From NCBI GenBank assembly GCA_030430075.1, contig JAUIGN010000001.1:124001-188000 (forward strand): a stretch of 64,000 nt of DNA, given 5' to 3'. Of this stretch, positions 9,241-20,059 are shown piece by piece. The notes beneath the pieces are model-generated. The model was not told the DNA's origin and did no database searches. It worked only from the letters and a program-made list of their open reading frames with translations. Position numbers and translations under genes: made by a program. Numbering within the stretch: the stretch's first letter is position 1; every line of letters begins with the position of its first letter. Source of the DNA: a bacterium. GTDB lineage: Bacteria; Planctomycetota; Planctomycetia; Pirellulales; Pirellulaceae.

Positions 9241-9807
9241 ATGAAGATTTACACGAAGACGGGCGATCGCGGCGAGACCGGGCTGTTCGCCGGACCGCGG
9301 GTCAGCAAGGACCATCCCCGCATCGAGGCCTACGGGACGGTCGACGAACTGAACGCGGCCCTGGGCCTGGCACGTTCGTTCGCGCCCCCCGAGGCGCTCG
9401 ACGGTTTGCTCGAGTCGATCCAACACGGCCTCTTCGCCGTGGGTGCTGAATTGGCCACGCCGGATCCGCAAGCCCAGGGAACGGCCCTGATCGATGAGGC
9501 TGCGATTGCGGAACTGGAAAAGGCCATCGACGAAAACGAAGCGGCCCTGCCACCGCTGACCCAGTTTATCCTGCCGGCCGGCACGTCCCTGGCCACGGCA
9601 CTGCATGTGGCCCGCGGCGTCTGTCGGCGGGCGGAACGTCGCCTCGTCACACTTCACGAAGCGGAGCCTGACATCGGGCTGTCGACGCTTCGTTATCTGA
9701 ACCGGCTGAGCGACCTGCTTTTCGTCTTGGCCCGGGTCGCGAACCGGCAGTCCGGGGTCGCCGACACAGGTTGGCAGAAACCGGGCGACCCGGCCGACAG
9801 GAGTTGA
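9241..9807 (+). CDS. Cob(I)alamin adenosyltransferase, PduO type
   Basis: The 188-residue enzyme transfers the adenosyl group of ATP to cob(I)alamin to make adenosylcobalamin. The N-terminus MKIYTKTGDRGETGLFAGPR is the ATP-binding signature of the PduO class; RIEAYGTVDELNAALGLAR and RGVCRRAERRLVTLHEAEP are the other conserved helices, and LRYLNRLSDLLFVLAR ends the four-helix bundle. Length is normal. The family is often called cobO or pduO loosely, so no symbol is assigned. No other cobalamin gene is nearby, and the downstream 324 bases separate it from amt. Confidence 0.93.
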   Translation: MKIYTKTGDRGETGLFAGPRVSKDHPRIEAYGTVDELNAALGLARSFAPPEALDGLLESIQHGLFAVGAELATPDPQAQGTALIDEAAIAELEKAIDENEAALPPLTQFILPAGTSLATALHVARGVCRRAERRLVTLHEAEPDIGLSTLRYLNRLSDLLFVLARVANRQSGVADTGWQKPGDPADRS

Positions 9808-10131
9808 GCTGCTGACCAGGGCGGCGCGAGACGGCCATCCGGCGCGGTGCGCGAAACGGGCCGCGGCCATTCGGGATCGCATCGCCTTCAGCGACGCGCG
9901 CCCGCGAACTGCGAATCGGCGGCCCGCGGGCAACTCGGTCGGAGGCGGGGTTCTTTACTTGAGCTGACCGCCCGGATAGGTTGGCTAGCCAAATCGTTCG
10001 TTACCTCGTGACAGGCAATCTCGTTTTCAACAAACGACGGCACGAGCCCGAACTAGGCGTGGATTGATTGACGCGATGTGCTAGGCGGCCGCTCAGCGTC
10101 CCCTCGATGGTTCTGTCTGGGAGTCTATCCG
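9808..10131. promoter_or_regulatory. amt upstream region with two inverted repeats
   Basis: The gap between the adenosyltransferase and amt contains a perfect 12-base palindrome, TTGGCTAGCCAA (9981-9992), and a 6-bp inverted repeat TCGTTT/AAACGA around TCAAC (10021-10037). Both could be operator sites for nitrogen control of amt-glnK-glnD; this is inference from position. No clear sigma-54 or sigma-70 promoter was identified. Confidence 0.4.
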
Positions 10132-12007
<1,876 letters not shown>

Positions 12008-12020
12008 GAGCGACGAACAC

Positions 12021-12151
12021 AACGGTTCGGCGCAGGTCGCCCCCCTGTCGAATTGGCAGAACGGTTCGGCGCGGGTCGCCCTCTCTCGAATTGGCAGAAC
12101 GGTTCGGCGCGGGTCTCCCGACCCCGCCGAAATGGTTGACCGAAGGTCTCC
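12021..12151. repeat. 38/39-bp tandem repeats with the dispersed 46-bp end module
   Basis: Two units beginning AACGGTTCGGCGC (12021, 39 bases; 12060, 38 bases) are followed by a third start at 12098 that runs into the 47-base module 12105-12151. That module equals 7521-7566 apart from one inserted C and two C/T changes. It lies between glnK and glnD on the coding strand. Confidence 0.85.
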
Positions 12152-12217
12152 CACTCCACACACCATGGCCGCTCACAACATCGGGGCCACCATCCCCCGG
12201 TCACCAGGTCGCCTCTC

Positions 12218-14851
12218 ATGCCGTCCGGCCCAAATTTTCGCCCTGCCATTATTGACGCCCGCCGGGAATTGGAGGAAGGCCGCGGCAAGCTTCGCGCGCA
12301 GCACGACCGCGGCTCACCCGGTGTTCAAGTTTGTGCCCGGCTGACCGATCTGTTGGACACGGTCTTGCTGGACCTCTACCAGGACGCTCTGGATCAGGAA
12401 GCGGACGGCATTGAACCCTTGATCGCACTCGTCCCCAACGGAGGATACGGCCGCCGCGACGTGGCCCCGTATTCCGACGTCGACCTGATGCTGCTGCACG
12501 AGCCGGGGGCGACCACCCGGATCCAGCCGTTCGTGAGGCGTTTCACCCAGAGCCTGTACGACACGGGTCTCGACCTGGGGTTCTGCTCCCGCACGCCTCG
12601 CCAGGCGTGCCGCCTGGCCCTCCAGGATCCGACCATCTTCACGTCGTTGGTCGAATCTCGCTACCTGGGGGGCAGCGAGCAACTGTTCACCCGTTTCTTC
12701 AACCGGTTCCGCAAGAATGCGCAACGCCATTCGACGTCGCTGATCGCATCCATCGAGGCCGCTCGCCAGGAAGAGCGGCAGCAGTACGGAGAGACGGTCT
12801 ACCTGCTGCGGCCCAACATCAAGCGGTCGCGGGGTGGATTGCGCGATCTGCAATTGATTCGCTGGATCGGCTTCGCCCGCTACGGCGAAGCGGACTACAA
12901 GAGCCTTGAACGGGCCTCGGTCCTGGACCAGGAAGACCATAACCGCATTCGCGATGCCCGCGAGTTTCTCCTCCGGCTGCGCAACGAACTGCACTTCTAT
13001 TCCGGTAAGCCGCACGACCAGCTCGACAAGGAAGAGCAGGTTCGACTGGCCGAGAAATATGGGTTTTCAGGGAACGAAAGTGTCTTGCCCGTCGAAAACT
13101 TCATGCGGGAGTACATCGAACATACGAGCGATGTGCGCTACGTGACGGCCAACCTGCTCGCGCTTGCCAAGCAGCGGATGACGCTGCCCAGCCTGATCGG
13201 CCGGCTCGTCTCGCACCGCGTTGGGAACGACTTTCGGGTCAGTGCCCGCCATATTTCTGCGACCCGCCAGGGACTGGAGAAGGTCTGCACCAGCCTGGAA
13301 GAGATTCTCCGCTTGATGGACTTGTGCAACCTGTACGACATTCGGATCGACCAGCCGACCTGGCGTGCCATCCGCCAGGCGATGATCGGCCGCCCCCACA
13401 TCGAGATGTCACCGGGGGCCGCCGAGCGTTTCCTGTCGCTTCTCTCGCAGCCGCCCCGGCTGGCCAACCTGCTGCGTCGCTTGCATGAGCTGCGGGCCCT
13501 GGAAAAACTGGTTCCTGCCGTCGCCCACGCTCGACACCTGATGCAGTTCAACGAGTACCACAAGTACACGGTCGACGAACACTCGATCCGGGCCGTCGAA
13601 GCGGCCACATCGTTTCGAGACATGGAAGGCCCCCTGGCAGAAGCGTATGCCCGCATCGGCAGCAAACGGACGCTGCACCTGGCGCTCCTCGTGCACGACC
13701 TGGGCAAGGGGTTTGACGAAGACCATAGCGAAGTCGGCCGCCGCCTCGCCGCCGAAACGGCCGCCCACCTGGGGCTCCCCGCACACGAAACCGAACTGCT
13801 TTGCTTCCTGGTTCATAAGCACCTGCGGATGTCCCACCTGGCGCAGCGGCGCGATTTACGCGATGACGCCGTGGTCGCCGAATTCGCCTTTGAATGCGGC
13901 TCGCTGGAAGCGTTGCGGATGATGTATGTGCTGACGTGTGCCGACCTGGCGGCGGTTGGACCCGGCGTCTTGAATAGCTGGAAGCTGGACCTGATCACCC
14001 AGCTCTACCAGCGGACGTCGGAACACCTGGCCGGCGAATCGATTACCGGTTCGGGTGGGAGCCACCCCCAGATTCGCAGCAAGATTCGTGCAATGATCGA
14101 CGGCGAACCGGAGCGGGACTGGTGGTACGCACAGATCAGCGCACTGCCGAGGGACTACCTGGCCGACACGCCTCCCGAGACGATCATCGGCCAACTTCGG
14201 GCCTTGCAAGACCTGCCGCCCGGCCAGGCCCTGGCCTGGGCACGGTACTTGCCTGAACGGGCAGCCGTCGAATACACCATCGGGACGCACGAAACGATCA
14301 CACCCGGCATCTTCTACAAGTTGACGGGGGCCTTGACGAGCAAGGGGATGCAGATTCTGTCAGCGGAAATCCATCCGCTTACGGATCACCTCGTGCTGGA
14401 TCGTTTCTTCGTCAGCGACCCGGACCACTCGGGCGCACCGCCTGAGGAGCGGATTGAGGAAGTCAATCGGGCGCTCGTTGCGGCCCTTTGCCGCCCCGAC
14501 GACGCCCCCCCCAGCTTCCGGCGGTTGTGGTCCCACCCCACGCCGGACGGCGAGACGCTGGGCGAACTGCCGGTCCAAGTCCGCGTCGACAACAGCTCGT
14601 CCGACGACTACACGATCCTCGACATATTCGCTCATGACCAGATCGGCCTGCTGTACACGATCACGAAGACCGTCAATCGCCTTGGGCTCTCCGTTCATGT
14701 TGCCAAGATCGGAACCTATCTCGACCAGGTCGTGGATGTCTTCTATGTGACCGACGAGGACGGCGCCAAGATCCTGGACGAGGGCCGCATCGCGGAGATC
14801 AAGCGCACGATGCACGCAGCGCTGGAAGGCAGCGATACCACCTCCGCCTGA
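12218..14851 (+). CDS. glnD: Bifunctional PII uridylyltransferase/uridylyl-removing enzyme
   Basis: The 877-residue enzyme adds and removes UMP on PII Tyr51 in response to glutamine. The nucleotidyltransferase motif NGGYGRRDVAPYSDVDLMLL (74-93) keeps the Gly-Gly and both Asp residues. An HD domain follows with DEHSIRAVEAA and LALLVHDLGKGFDEDHSEVG, the uridylyl-removing site. Two ACT domains for glutamine sensing close the protein, the last containing DIFAHDQIGLLYTITKTVNR. Length and order match the family. The substrate protein is encoded 210 bases upstream, so amt, glnK and glnD form a complete sensing module. Whether the repeat block between glnK and glnD splits the transcript is unknown. 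Confidence 0.95.
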   Translation: MPSGPNFRPAIIDARRELEEGRGKLRAQHDRGSPGVQVCARLTDLLDTVLLDLYQDALDQEADGIEPLIALVPNGGYGRRDVAPYSDVDLMLLHEPGATTRIQPFVRRFTQSLYDTGLDLGFCSRTPRQACRLALQDPTIFTSLVESRYLGGSEQLFTRFFNRFRKNAQRHSTSLIASIEAARQEERQQYGETVYLLRPNIKRSRGGLRDLQLIRWIGFARYGEADYKSLERASVLDQEDHNRIRDAREFLLRLRNELHFYSGKPHDQLDKEEQVRLAEKYGFSGNESVLPVENFMREYIEHTSDVRYVTANLLALAKQRMTLPSLIGRLVSHRVGNDFRVSARHISATRQGLEKVCTSLEEILRLMDLCNLYDIRIDQPTWRAIRQAMIGRPHIEMSPGAAERFLSLLSQPPRLANLLRRLHELRALEKLVPAVAHARHLMQFNEYHKYTVDEHSIRAVEAATSFRDMEGPLAEAYARIGSKRTLHLALLVHDLGKGFDEDHSEVGRRLAAETAAHLGLPAHETELLCFLVHKHLRMSHLAQRRDLRDDAVVAEFAFECGSLEALRMMYVLTCADLAAVGPGVLNSWKLDLITQLYQRTSEHLAGESITGSGGSHPQIRSKIRAMIDGEPERDWWYAQISALPRDYLADTPPETIIGQLRALQDLPPGQALAWARYLPERAAVEYTIGTHETITPGIFYKLTGALTSKGMQILSAEIHPLTDHLVLDRFFVSDPDHSGAPPEERIEEVNRALVAALCRPDDAPPSFRRLWSHPTPDGETLGELPVQVRVDNSSSDDYTILDIFAHDQIGLLYTITKTVNRLGLSVHVAKIGTYLDQVVDVFYVTDEDGAKILDEGRIAEIKRTMHAALEGSDTTSA

Positions 14852-14954
14852 ATATTTGCCCGGCCGACCCGTTTCCAGGACGCCCCGGTCGAATGATGCG
14901 GACGGGCGGGAATTCATTGATGGCTCGTCGTTGCCTCCTGCGCAACCACAAGAC

Positions 14955-14979
14955 GTCATGCACTGCATGACCTGCGGAA
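14955..14979. repeat. Short palindromic repeat (GTCATGC type), copy 2
   Basis: GTCATGC and GCATGAC flank AC and are followed by CTGCGGAA. It lies between the convergent ends of glnD and flhB and could act as a bidirectional terminator-like hairpin, although no T-run follows. Confidence 0.7.
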
Positions 14980-15031
14980 CGCAGAAAGGGCGAGAGTCAT
15001 GAGGGTGGGGCAGTTCTTGATGCCCCGTTCC

Positions 15032-16117
15032 TTACGCGGGCAACACGGCGCTCACGCGTTCCCGACGCTGCAGCCGGTACGCGTGACGCAACACGTCGGC
15101 TACCGACGCGTAGCGGTCCGGAGGGACCGGCTGGCCGACATCGACGGACTTGAACAAGGTCTCGGCAAGTTGCTCCCGGTCGATTGTGGGAACCTGGTGC
15201 TCGCCGGCAATCCGGCGAATCCTGGCCGCCAGCGTGCCGCTCCCTTTGGCGATAACCAGCGGAGCTGCCATCGTCGCCTCGTCGTATTGCAGCGCAAGCG
15301 CCACACCGGATCGCCCGGCGATCACGACGTCCGCCTCGGGAACGACGCGGGTCACCCGGTCCAGCACCAGTTGCCGCTGGATCGCGCGGCGCCGTGCGAC
15401 CAGTTGGGGGTCGCCTTGCAGCGACTTCATTTCCTCGCGCAATTCCTGCGTTGTCATCCTCAAGTCACGTTCGTGCTTCCACCATTGAAACCAGTAGTCC
15501 ACGATGGCCAACATCAGCAGGGCCGCGCCGATTTTGAGGCAGGTCCAAGTCGTAATCCGGCAAACGAATTCCGTGATCGGCAGGGGGCCCATTTCGGCCA
15601 ACCCCAGAATGTCACCACGCTCGGCCCAAAGCGACCAGGCGGCAACGGCAACCACAACGATCACCTTGACGATCCCCAACCCAAGCCGCGCCGCGCTGGA
15701 GATCGAAAGGAGTCGTTGGATCCCCTTCAATGGGCTCACGCGACTGACGTCGAAGGCGAGCTTCCCGGGCACGAACAGGAACCCAACTTGCACAACATGA
15801 GCCAACACGGCAACCACCAGCACGGTCCCCAGGATCGGCACGGTCGCCTTCGCCAAACCGTAGAGCAGCTCGTTGCCTTGACTCAAGAGGAGTGCCTCGT
15901 CGGCGTCCAATCGCGACGGGCTGCCAAGTTGCTTCCCCGTAACGTGGATCAGAAAGCTGGCCAATCCTCTGCCGAAGTACATCAGGGCCGCAACCGCGGC
16001 CAGCAGCAGCAGTGCCGACGCCAGGTCATGACTGCGGGCAACCTGCCCTGCAGCGCGGGCCTGCTGCCGGCGATGTTGGGTCGCCTCGTGCTGCTTTTCG
16101 CCAAACTGTTCGGCCAT
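15032..16117 (-). CDS. flhB: Flagellar export gate protein FlhB, lacking the NPTH site
   Basis: FlhB is the substrate-specificity switch of the flagellar type III export gate. The protein has 361 residues. Four hydrophobic segments (about 33-58, 93-117, 143-165, 190-210) and the GDPQLVARRRAIQRQL linker are typical. The cytoplasmic domain continues VPEADVV and ALALQYD, then MAAPLVIAKG, all normal. But the self-cleavage motif NPTH is replaced by G268-R269-S270-G271; the codons were checked on the DNA. Cleavage between Asn and Pro is therefore impossible, so substrate switching, if any, must work differently. It is the last gene of the fli block, 61 bases after fliR, with a GGAG ribosome-binding site. 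Confidence 0.93.
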   Translation of the reverse strand: MAEQFGEKQHEATQHRRQQARAAGQVARSHDLASALLLLAAVAALMYFGRGLASFLIHVTGKQLGSPSRLDADEALLLSQGNELLYGLAKATVPILGTVLVVAVLAHVVQVGFLFVPGKLAFDVSRVSPLKGIQRLLSISSAARLGLGIVKVIVVVAVAAWSLWAERGDILGLAEMGPLPITEFVCRITTWTCLKIGAALLMLAIVDYWFQWWKHERDLRMTTQELREEMKSLQGDPQLVARRRAIQRQLVLDRVTRVVPEADVVIAGRSGVALALQYDEATMAAPLVIAKGSGTLAARIRRIAGEHQVPTIDREQLAETLFKSVDVGQPVPPDRYASVADVLRHAYRLQRRERVSAVLPA

Positions 16118-16178
16118 CTCAGGTCTCCGCTTGCCCCTTCTCCCCCTGGCATCGACTCCGGCGGCATGCCGCCGGGGC

Positions 16179-16961
16179 TCAGCCTCCCGCCGTCAGGATT
16201 TCCGTCATGCGTTCGATGGCCAGTTCGGCACGCTCCTGCATGACCCAGGCGATCGCGCCCAACGAAATCGCCAGCGTGACGAGCATGATCATCGAATTGA
16301 GACTGAAGCCGACCGCGATCACGTTGAGCTGCGGGAGGGTCCGGCTGATCAACCCCAGCACCAGGATCGACATCAGGAGGGCCACCATCACCGGTGCCCC
16401 GGCACGAATCCCCATCACAAAGCTCTGGTGCACGATATCCGTCAGCGCGACAACGATCCCGGCCGGGAGTTCGTGCACGCCCGGCGGGCGCCAGCGGAAT
16501 GTCTCGAGCAGCGCCTTGATCAACAGTCGGTGGCCGCCGATCGCGATGAAGAACGAGAGGGCCATCGAATCGAGCAGGCGGGCGAACAGCGGTACGGTCT
16601 GAGCCAGCGTCGGATCGAAGGCGTCGGCCAGCGACATCCCGCTCATCTGACCGATCAATTGGCCGGCCACTTGCAGGCCGCTGAATAAGATCAAGACGGA
16701 CATCCCCAGGAGCAGCCCAAGCACGCCCTCGCGGGCCATCATCAAGGTCATGTCGACCAGGTTGTGCGGCAGCGGGACCTCGTGTTCCCAGTAGAGCGAC
16801 GTGACGATCATGGCCAACGCCACCGCCAGCAACCCGCGCACGCGGATGGGGACGCTGCGTGTTCCAAACAGGGGCGCGGTGAGGACCAGACCGCTGACGC
16901 GCGTCAGCACCAGGGTGAAGACCACGAACTGGTCGAAGTAGAGTTGCAAGAGCGAGTTCAT
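16179..16961 (-). CDS. fliR: Flagellar export gate protein FliR
   Basis: FliR is an integral membrane part of the FliPQR export gate. The 260 residues show about six hydrophobic segments. Conserved stretches are FTLVLTRVSGLVLTAPLFG near the N-terminus, MAREGVLGLLLGMSVLILF, GQLIGQMSGMSLADAFDP, and near the C-terminus SRTLPQLNVIAVGFSLN. Length is normal. It follows fliQ by 49 bases and precedes flhB, the usual order. Confidence 0.95.
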   Translation of the reverse strand: MNSLLQLYFDQFVVFTLVLTRVSGLVLTAPLFGTRSVPIRVRGLLAVALAMIVTSLYWEHEVPLPHNLVDMTLMMAREGVLGLLLGMSVLILFSGLQVAGQLIGQMSGMSLADAFDPTLAQTVPLFARLLDSMALSFFIAIGGHRLLIKALLETFRWRPPGVHELPAGIVVALTDIVHQSFVMGIRAGAPVMVALLMSILVLGLISRTLPQLNVIAVGFSLNSMIMLVTLAISLGAIAWVMQERAELAIERMTEILTAGG

Positions 16962-17010
16962 GAGCCGCTTTTGGTACCGTGCTGCGATGGACCTCCAGGT
17001 CCGCCCTGCC

Positions 17011-17286
17011 CTATCCGCCCATCACGATTCGCGGAATATCCAGAATGATGTCCTCGGAGTACTCCATCATTCGCTGCAACAGCCACGGCAAGCAAAACGC
17101 CACCGCGACGACCATGGCTACGATCTTCGGTACAAAGGAGACGGTCTGATCCTGGATCTGCGTCAGCGCTTGGATCAGGCCGACCGCCAAACCCATCACG
17201 ACCCCCACCAGGAGGATCGGGGCGCCGATGACGAGTGCCGTCAGCAAGGCACCGCGTGTCAGTTCGATTGCATCTTGGGGATTCAT
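17011..17286 (-). CDS. fliQ: Flagellar export gate protein FliQ
   Basis: FliQ is a small hairpin-like membrane protein of the FliPQR gate. The 91 residues contain two hydrophobic helices (about 14-38 and 53-73) joined by ALTQIQDQTVSFVPKI, the family signature. The ATG has GAGG about 9 bases upstream. The gene lies between fliP and fliR. Confidence 0.95.
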   Translation of the reverse strand: MNPQDAIELTRGALLTALVIGAPILLVGVVMGLAVGLIQALTQIQDQTVSFVPKIVAMVVAVAFCLPWLLQRMMEYSEDIILDIPRIVMGG

Positions 17287-17364
17287 CCTTGTTGACCTCG
17301 CTGCGGCAGCTCACGGACCATGCAGTCGGCGCGCGGATTCGCGCCGGTCGACTCGCGCACGTCG

Positions 17365-18423
17365 TCACGTGTAGGGCGCAAAACTCTCCAGCAACATGCC
17401 GATCACCAATCGCCAGCCGTCAACCAGAACGAACAGCAGCAGCTTGAACGGCAGCGAGATCATCATCGGCGGCAACATCAACATTCCCATCGAGATGGTA
17501 ACGCTGGCGACGACCAAATCGAGGATCAAGAACGGCAAGTAGATTTGAAAGCCGATCAAGAACGCCGTCTTCAGTTCGCTCAGCATGAAGGCCGGCAACA
17601 AGACCTGCAACGGCACGTCCGAATAGTCGCTCGCCTCCTCGGACATCGTGCGCGACTCCGGCGGCAGGTAGTCGTAAAACAGCCAGACATCGTCGTCGTT
17701 CTTGGCAATCATGATCTGGCGGCTCATGAACCGGCGCACTGGCCGTGTTCCGGCATCCCACGCCTCATCCAAACCCATTTCAATTTCCGGATCGGAATAG
17801 GGTTGGATACTCTCCTCGTACACCTCCGTCCAGACCGGCGTCATGATTAGCAACGTCATGAACATGGCGATCGACGTGATCACTTGGTTGGGCGGCAACT
17901 GCTGCATCCCCAGCGCTTGCCGCAGGAGGCCGAGGACGATGATGATACGCACAAAGCTGGTGGTCATCAGCAGGATAGCGGGAGCCATACTGAGCACGGT
18001 CAACAGGAGCATGATCTGCAACGTCGACCCAATCCCTGCGGGGCTGGTCCACTGATCCGGCCCTCCCTCGAGAAGCTGCGAGGCCTCGAATGGCCCCGCG
18101 GCAAAGTCACGCAGCCCCTGGGACGATACGTTTCCCGGGGAACGGCCAGGGTCACTTGTCACGGTCGCTCGATCCTGGGCGAGCACCGGCCGCAAAAGGC
18201 TTAGACAGACGATTCCGATGAGCATCCAGGCCAGCGATGCGCGGGCTTTGCTGTGGCGCCAGGCGGCAAGCGGCGAGCGGTCCGCGGTCCGCGTCGTACA
18301 CGCGCGATGCCATGATGGCCTGCCGGCGCACAGTCGGCCTGACGGCGTGGCGTCCCGCCGGCCGCGCCGGCCGCCGGTCAGGCGGCGGAGCATCTCCTGG
18401 AAGCTCAACGTTTCCTCAGGCAC
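17365..18423 (-). CDS. fliP: Flagellar export gate protein FliP, with long N-terminus
   Basis: The C-terminal 230 residues are a normal FliP: TVLSMAPAILLMTTSFVRII, GLLRQALGMQQLPPNQV, MTPVWTEVYEESIQPY, and LLPAFMLSELKTAFLIGFQI followed by PFLILDLVVASVTISMGM. It forms the export pore with FliQ and FliR. The reading frame starts with GTG at 18423, overlapping fliO by 8 bases, which gives an odd Arg-rich leader of about 65 residues before a signal-like segment (MLIGIVCLSLLRPVLAQ). The ATG of that segment at 18225 is a good alternative start; neither has a strong ribosome-binding site. A further 60-residue stretch precedes the first membrane helix of the conserved part. Confidence 0.92.
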   Translation of the reverse strand: MPEETLSFQEMLRRLTGGRRGRRDATPSGRLCAGRPSWHRACTTRTADRSPLAAWRHSKARASLAWMLIGIVCLSLLRPVLAQDRATVTSDPGRSPGNVSSQGLRDFAAGPFEASQLLEGGPDQWTSPAGIGSTLQIMLLLTVLSMAPAILLMTTSFVRIIIVLGLLRQALGMQQLPPNQVITSIAMFMTLLIMTPVWTEVYEESIQPYSDPEIEMGLDEAWDAGTRPVRRFMSRQIMIAKNDDDVWLFYDYLPPESRTMSEEASDYSDVPLQVLLPAFMLSELKTAFLIGFQIYLPFLILDLVVASVTISMGMLMLPPMMISLPFKLLLFVLVDGWRLVIGMLLESFAPYT

Positions 18424-19174
18424 GATACGCCCCCCTTGTTCCCGTGCGGTGCGTCTGCCGGGCTCGCGTTGTGGTTGATGCCGGATCGGGTTCGGCCGTC
18501 GCCTGATTGAGCACTTGCCGAAACGATTCCGTGATGCTGCCCGCTTGCCCTTGACGGCACAGCCCCGCCAGCCGGTCCACTTCCTCCGGATCGGTAATCT
18601 CTGTCAGAGCGTCGGCACCGGTCGGCGTCACGGAAAGCAGGACCAACTTGTTGCCGATGCGAATTAGCTGCATCTGCTGGCGCCCCAGGAGGGGTGCTCT
18701 CCCCAACGACTCGACGACCTCCTTGGCCAATGGCGCCATGCCTTTCGGGGCAGCCGACCGCGTGATCCAGACGAAAGCAAAGAAGACCGCCAAGACGACT
18801 GCCAAGCTGCTCACCACGGTCAGCAAGGCGCGTCCCGACGAGGTACCTGAAGAAGCGTCCATCTGGCGGCGCTGCCGCTCACTGCGCGGCGGCAGGGGCA
18901 TCGGCGCTTCCCCGGAGTCCCCCGTAACAGCCCGCCCTGCCCCGCCCTGGCGACCGACCAAGGGGCCGGTATCCGGTGCGGAAACCGAACGCGGGGCATT
19001 GGAAATCCGTGTCGCGGCCGGATCCTCAGACGCCGGTGCCGACACGCCCTCCGCCCCCCGCGTCGCGGAACCGGGGGCTGCACTGTCTGCGACCCGCAAC
19101 GCGTTCTGGGCACCGGCGGGCGTGACCAGCATCACCCAAACCGCAATGATCGTCAGTCGTGTGTGAAATGACAT
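18416..19174 (-). CDS. fliO: Flagellar protein FliO-like
   Basis: The 252-residue product matches FliO, the accessory protein of the export gate, by position (between fliN and fliP) and layout; sequence conservation in this family is low. A signal peptide (MSFHTRLTIIAVWVMLVTPAGA) is followed by a low-complexity periplasmic stretch, one membrane helix (LLTVVSSLAVVLAVFFAFVWITRS) and a cytoplasmic FliO domain (EVVESLGRAPLLGRQQMQLI, then RIGNKLVLLSVT). The open frame begins at 19240, but the ATG at 19174 starts the signal peptide. A 165-bp repeat element lies just upstream. Confidence 0.85.
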   Translation of the reverse strand: MSFHTRLTIIAVWVMLVTPAGAQNALRVADSAAPGSATRGAEGVSAPASEDPAATRISNAPRSVSAPDTGPLVGRQGGAGRAVTGDSGEAPMPLPPRSERQRRQMDASSGTSSGRALLTVVSSLAVVLAVFFAFVWITRSAAPKGMAPLAKEVVESLGRAPLLGRQQMQLIRIGNKLVLLSVTPTGADALTEITDPEEVDRLAGLCRQGQAGSITESFRQVLNQATAEPDPASTTTRARQTHRTGTRGAYRA

Positions 19175-19233
19175 CCTTGTCGTTCCTGCACCGTCGTTTA
19201 GCATCGAGGAAAAATTACTACGGCGTCGCTCCT

Positions 19234-19398
19234 GGATCATTCATCAGCCGTTGGGCATTAGCCCGGGTTGCCCGGATCGCCCAGCAAATGGGACACGAAC
19301 GCGTTCCGGCTGGGATCCGAGGCACGTCGGGTATGTTCACCACAAACGGTTTCGAAACATCGACTTGCATTGAATGGTTGTTGCTTCATGAAACATCC
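19234..19398 (+). repeat. 165-bp dispersed element with terminal inverted repeats, copy 2
   Basis: It begins GGATCATTCATCAGCCGTT and ends CTTCATGAAACATCC, so the ends are inverted copies of each other (GGATCATTCAT against ATGAAACATCC). It fills most of the 246-base gap between fliO and fliN. The inner sequence matches copies 1 and 3 in order, with many substitutions. Confidence 0.8.
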
Positions 19399-19420
19399 GC
19401 TTTGAGCGGCGGGCTCCAAG

Positions 19421-20059
19421 TCAGTCGTCCTCATCCGCCGGAATCAACTCGGTGACCCGCACGCAGAAATTATCATTCATCACGAAGACGTTACCTCGGG
19501 CCACCAGCCGCCCGTTGACGTAGACGTCGACCGGATCTTCCGCACTGTTGTCCAACGCGACCACGGCACCCCGCCGCAGCTTGTCAACGTCTTCGGGGGT
19601 CAGTTCGGTCCGCCCGAATTCAATCCGCAGATCCAGTTCGACTTCGCGCAGAAGCTCCATGCGAGAGTCGTCTTGTGCCGAGTCAACCGCTGAGAAATCC
19701 GTGAACTCGAAGGGCTCGAGCTCATGCCGCAGGGCGTGGTCTGCCGGCGCAATCGCTTTCTCCGCTTGTCGCAGCAGGGCCTGCAGGTCATCGATCGCAG
19801 CATCTTCGACCGTCGTCGGCTGCCCGCCAGCGGGATCGCTGGTCGAAGCAGACTTCCCGTCGGTCTCGGTTTCAGCCGCCGGGCGTCCCGACTGGCCAGC
19901 GTCGCTTGCGTCGCAGCTTTGATCGGACGACCGGCGAGGTTGACCGCCGGACGGATACGCGGCCGACGGCCCGTCGATCATCTGCGCCACGGCGTCCCGC
20001 GCTTGGTCCAGGAGATCGTCAATCGCCTGGTCGTCAGCTGGCTGTGGTTCGTTGGTCAT
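19421..20059 (-). CDS. fliN: Flagellar motor switch protein FliN
   Basis: FliN forms the base of the C ring and takes part in switching and in docking the export ATPase. The C-terminal 75 residues are the SpoA domain: REVELDLRIEFGRTELTPED, LRRGAVVALDNSAEDPVDVY and VNGRLVARGNVFVMNDNFCV with VRVTELI. The N-terminal 130 residues are acidic and of low complexity (DDLLDQARDAVAQM, repeated around 90 as DDLQALLRQAEKAI), longer than in enteric FliN (212 against about 137 residues). fliM, which normally precedes fliN, is not here. Confidence 0.93.
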   Translation of the reverse strand: MTNEPQPADDQAIDDLLDQARDAVAQMIDGPSAAYPSGGQPRRSSDQSCDASDAGQSGRPAAETETDGKSASTSDPAGGQPTTVEDAAIDDLQALLRQAEKAIAPADHALRHELEPFEFTDFSAVDSAQDDSRMELLREVELDLRIEFGRTELTPEDVDKLRRGAVVALDNSAEDPVDVYVNGRLVARGNVFVMNDNFCVRVTELIPADEDD

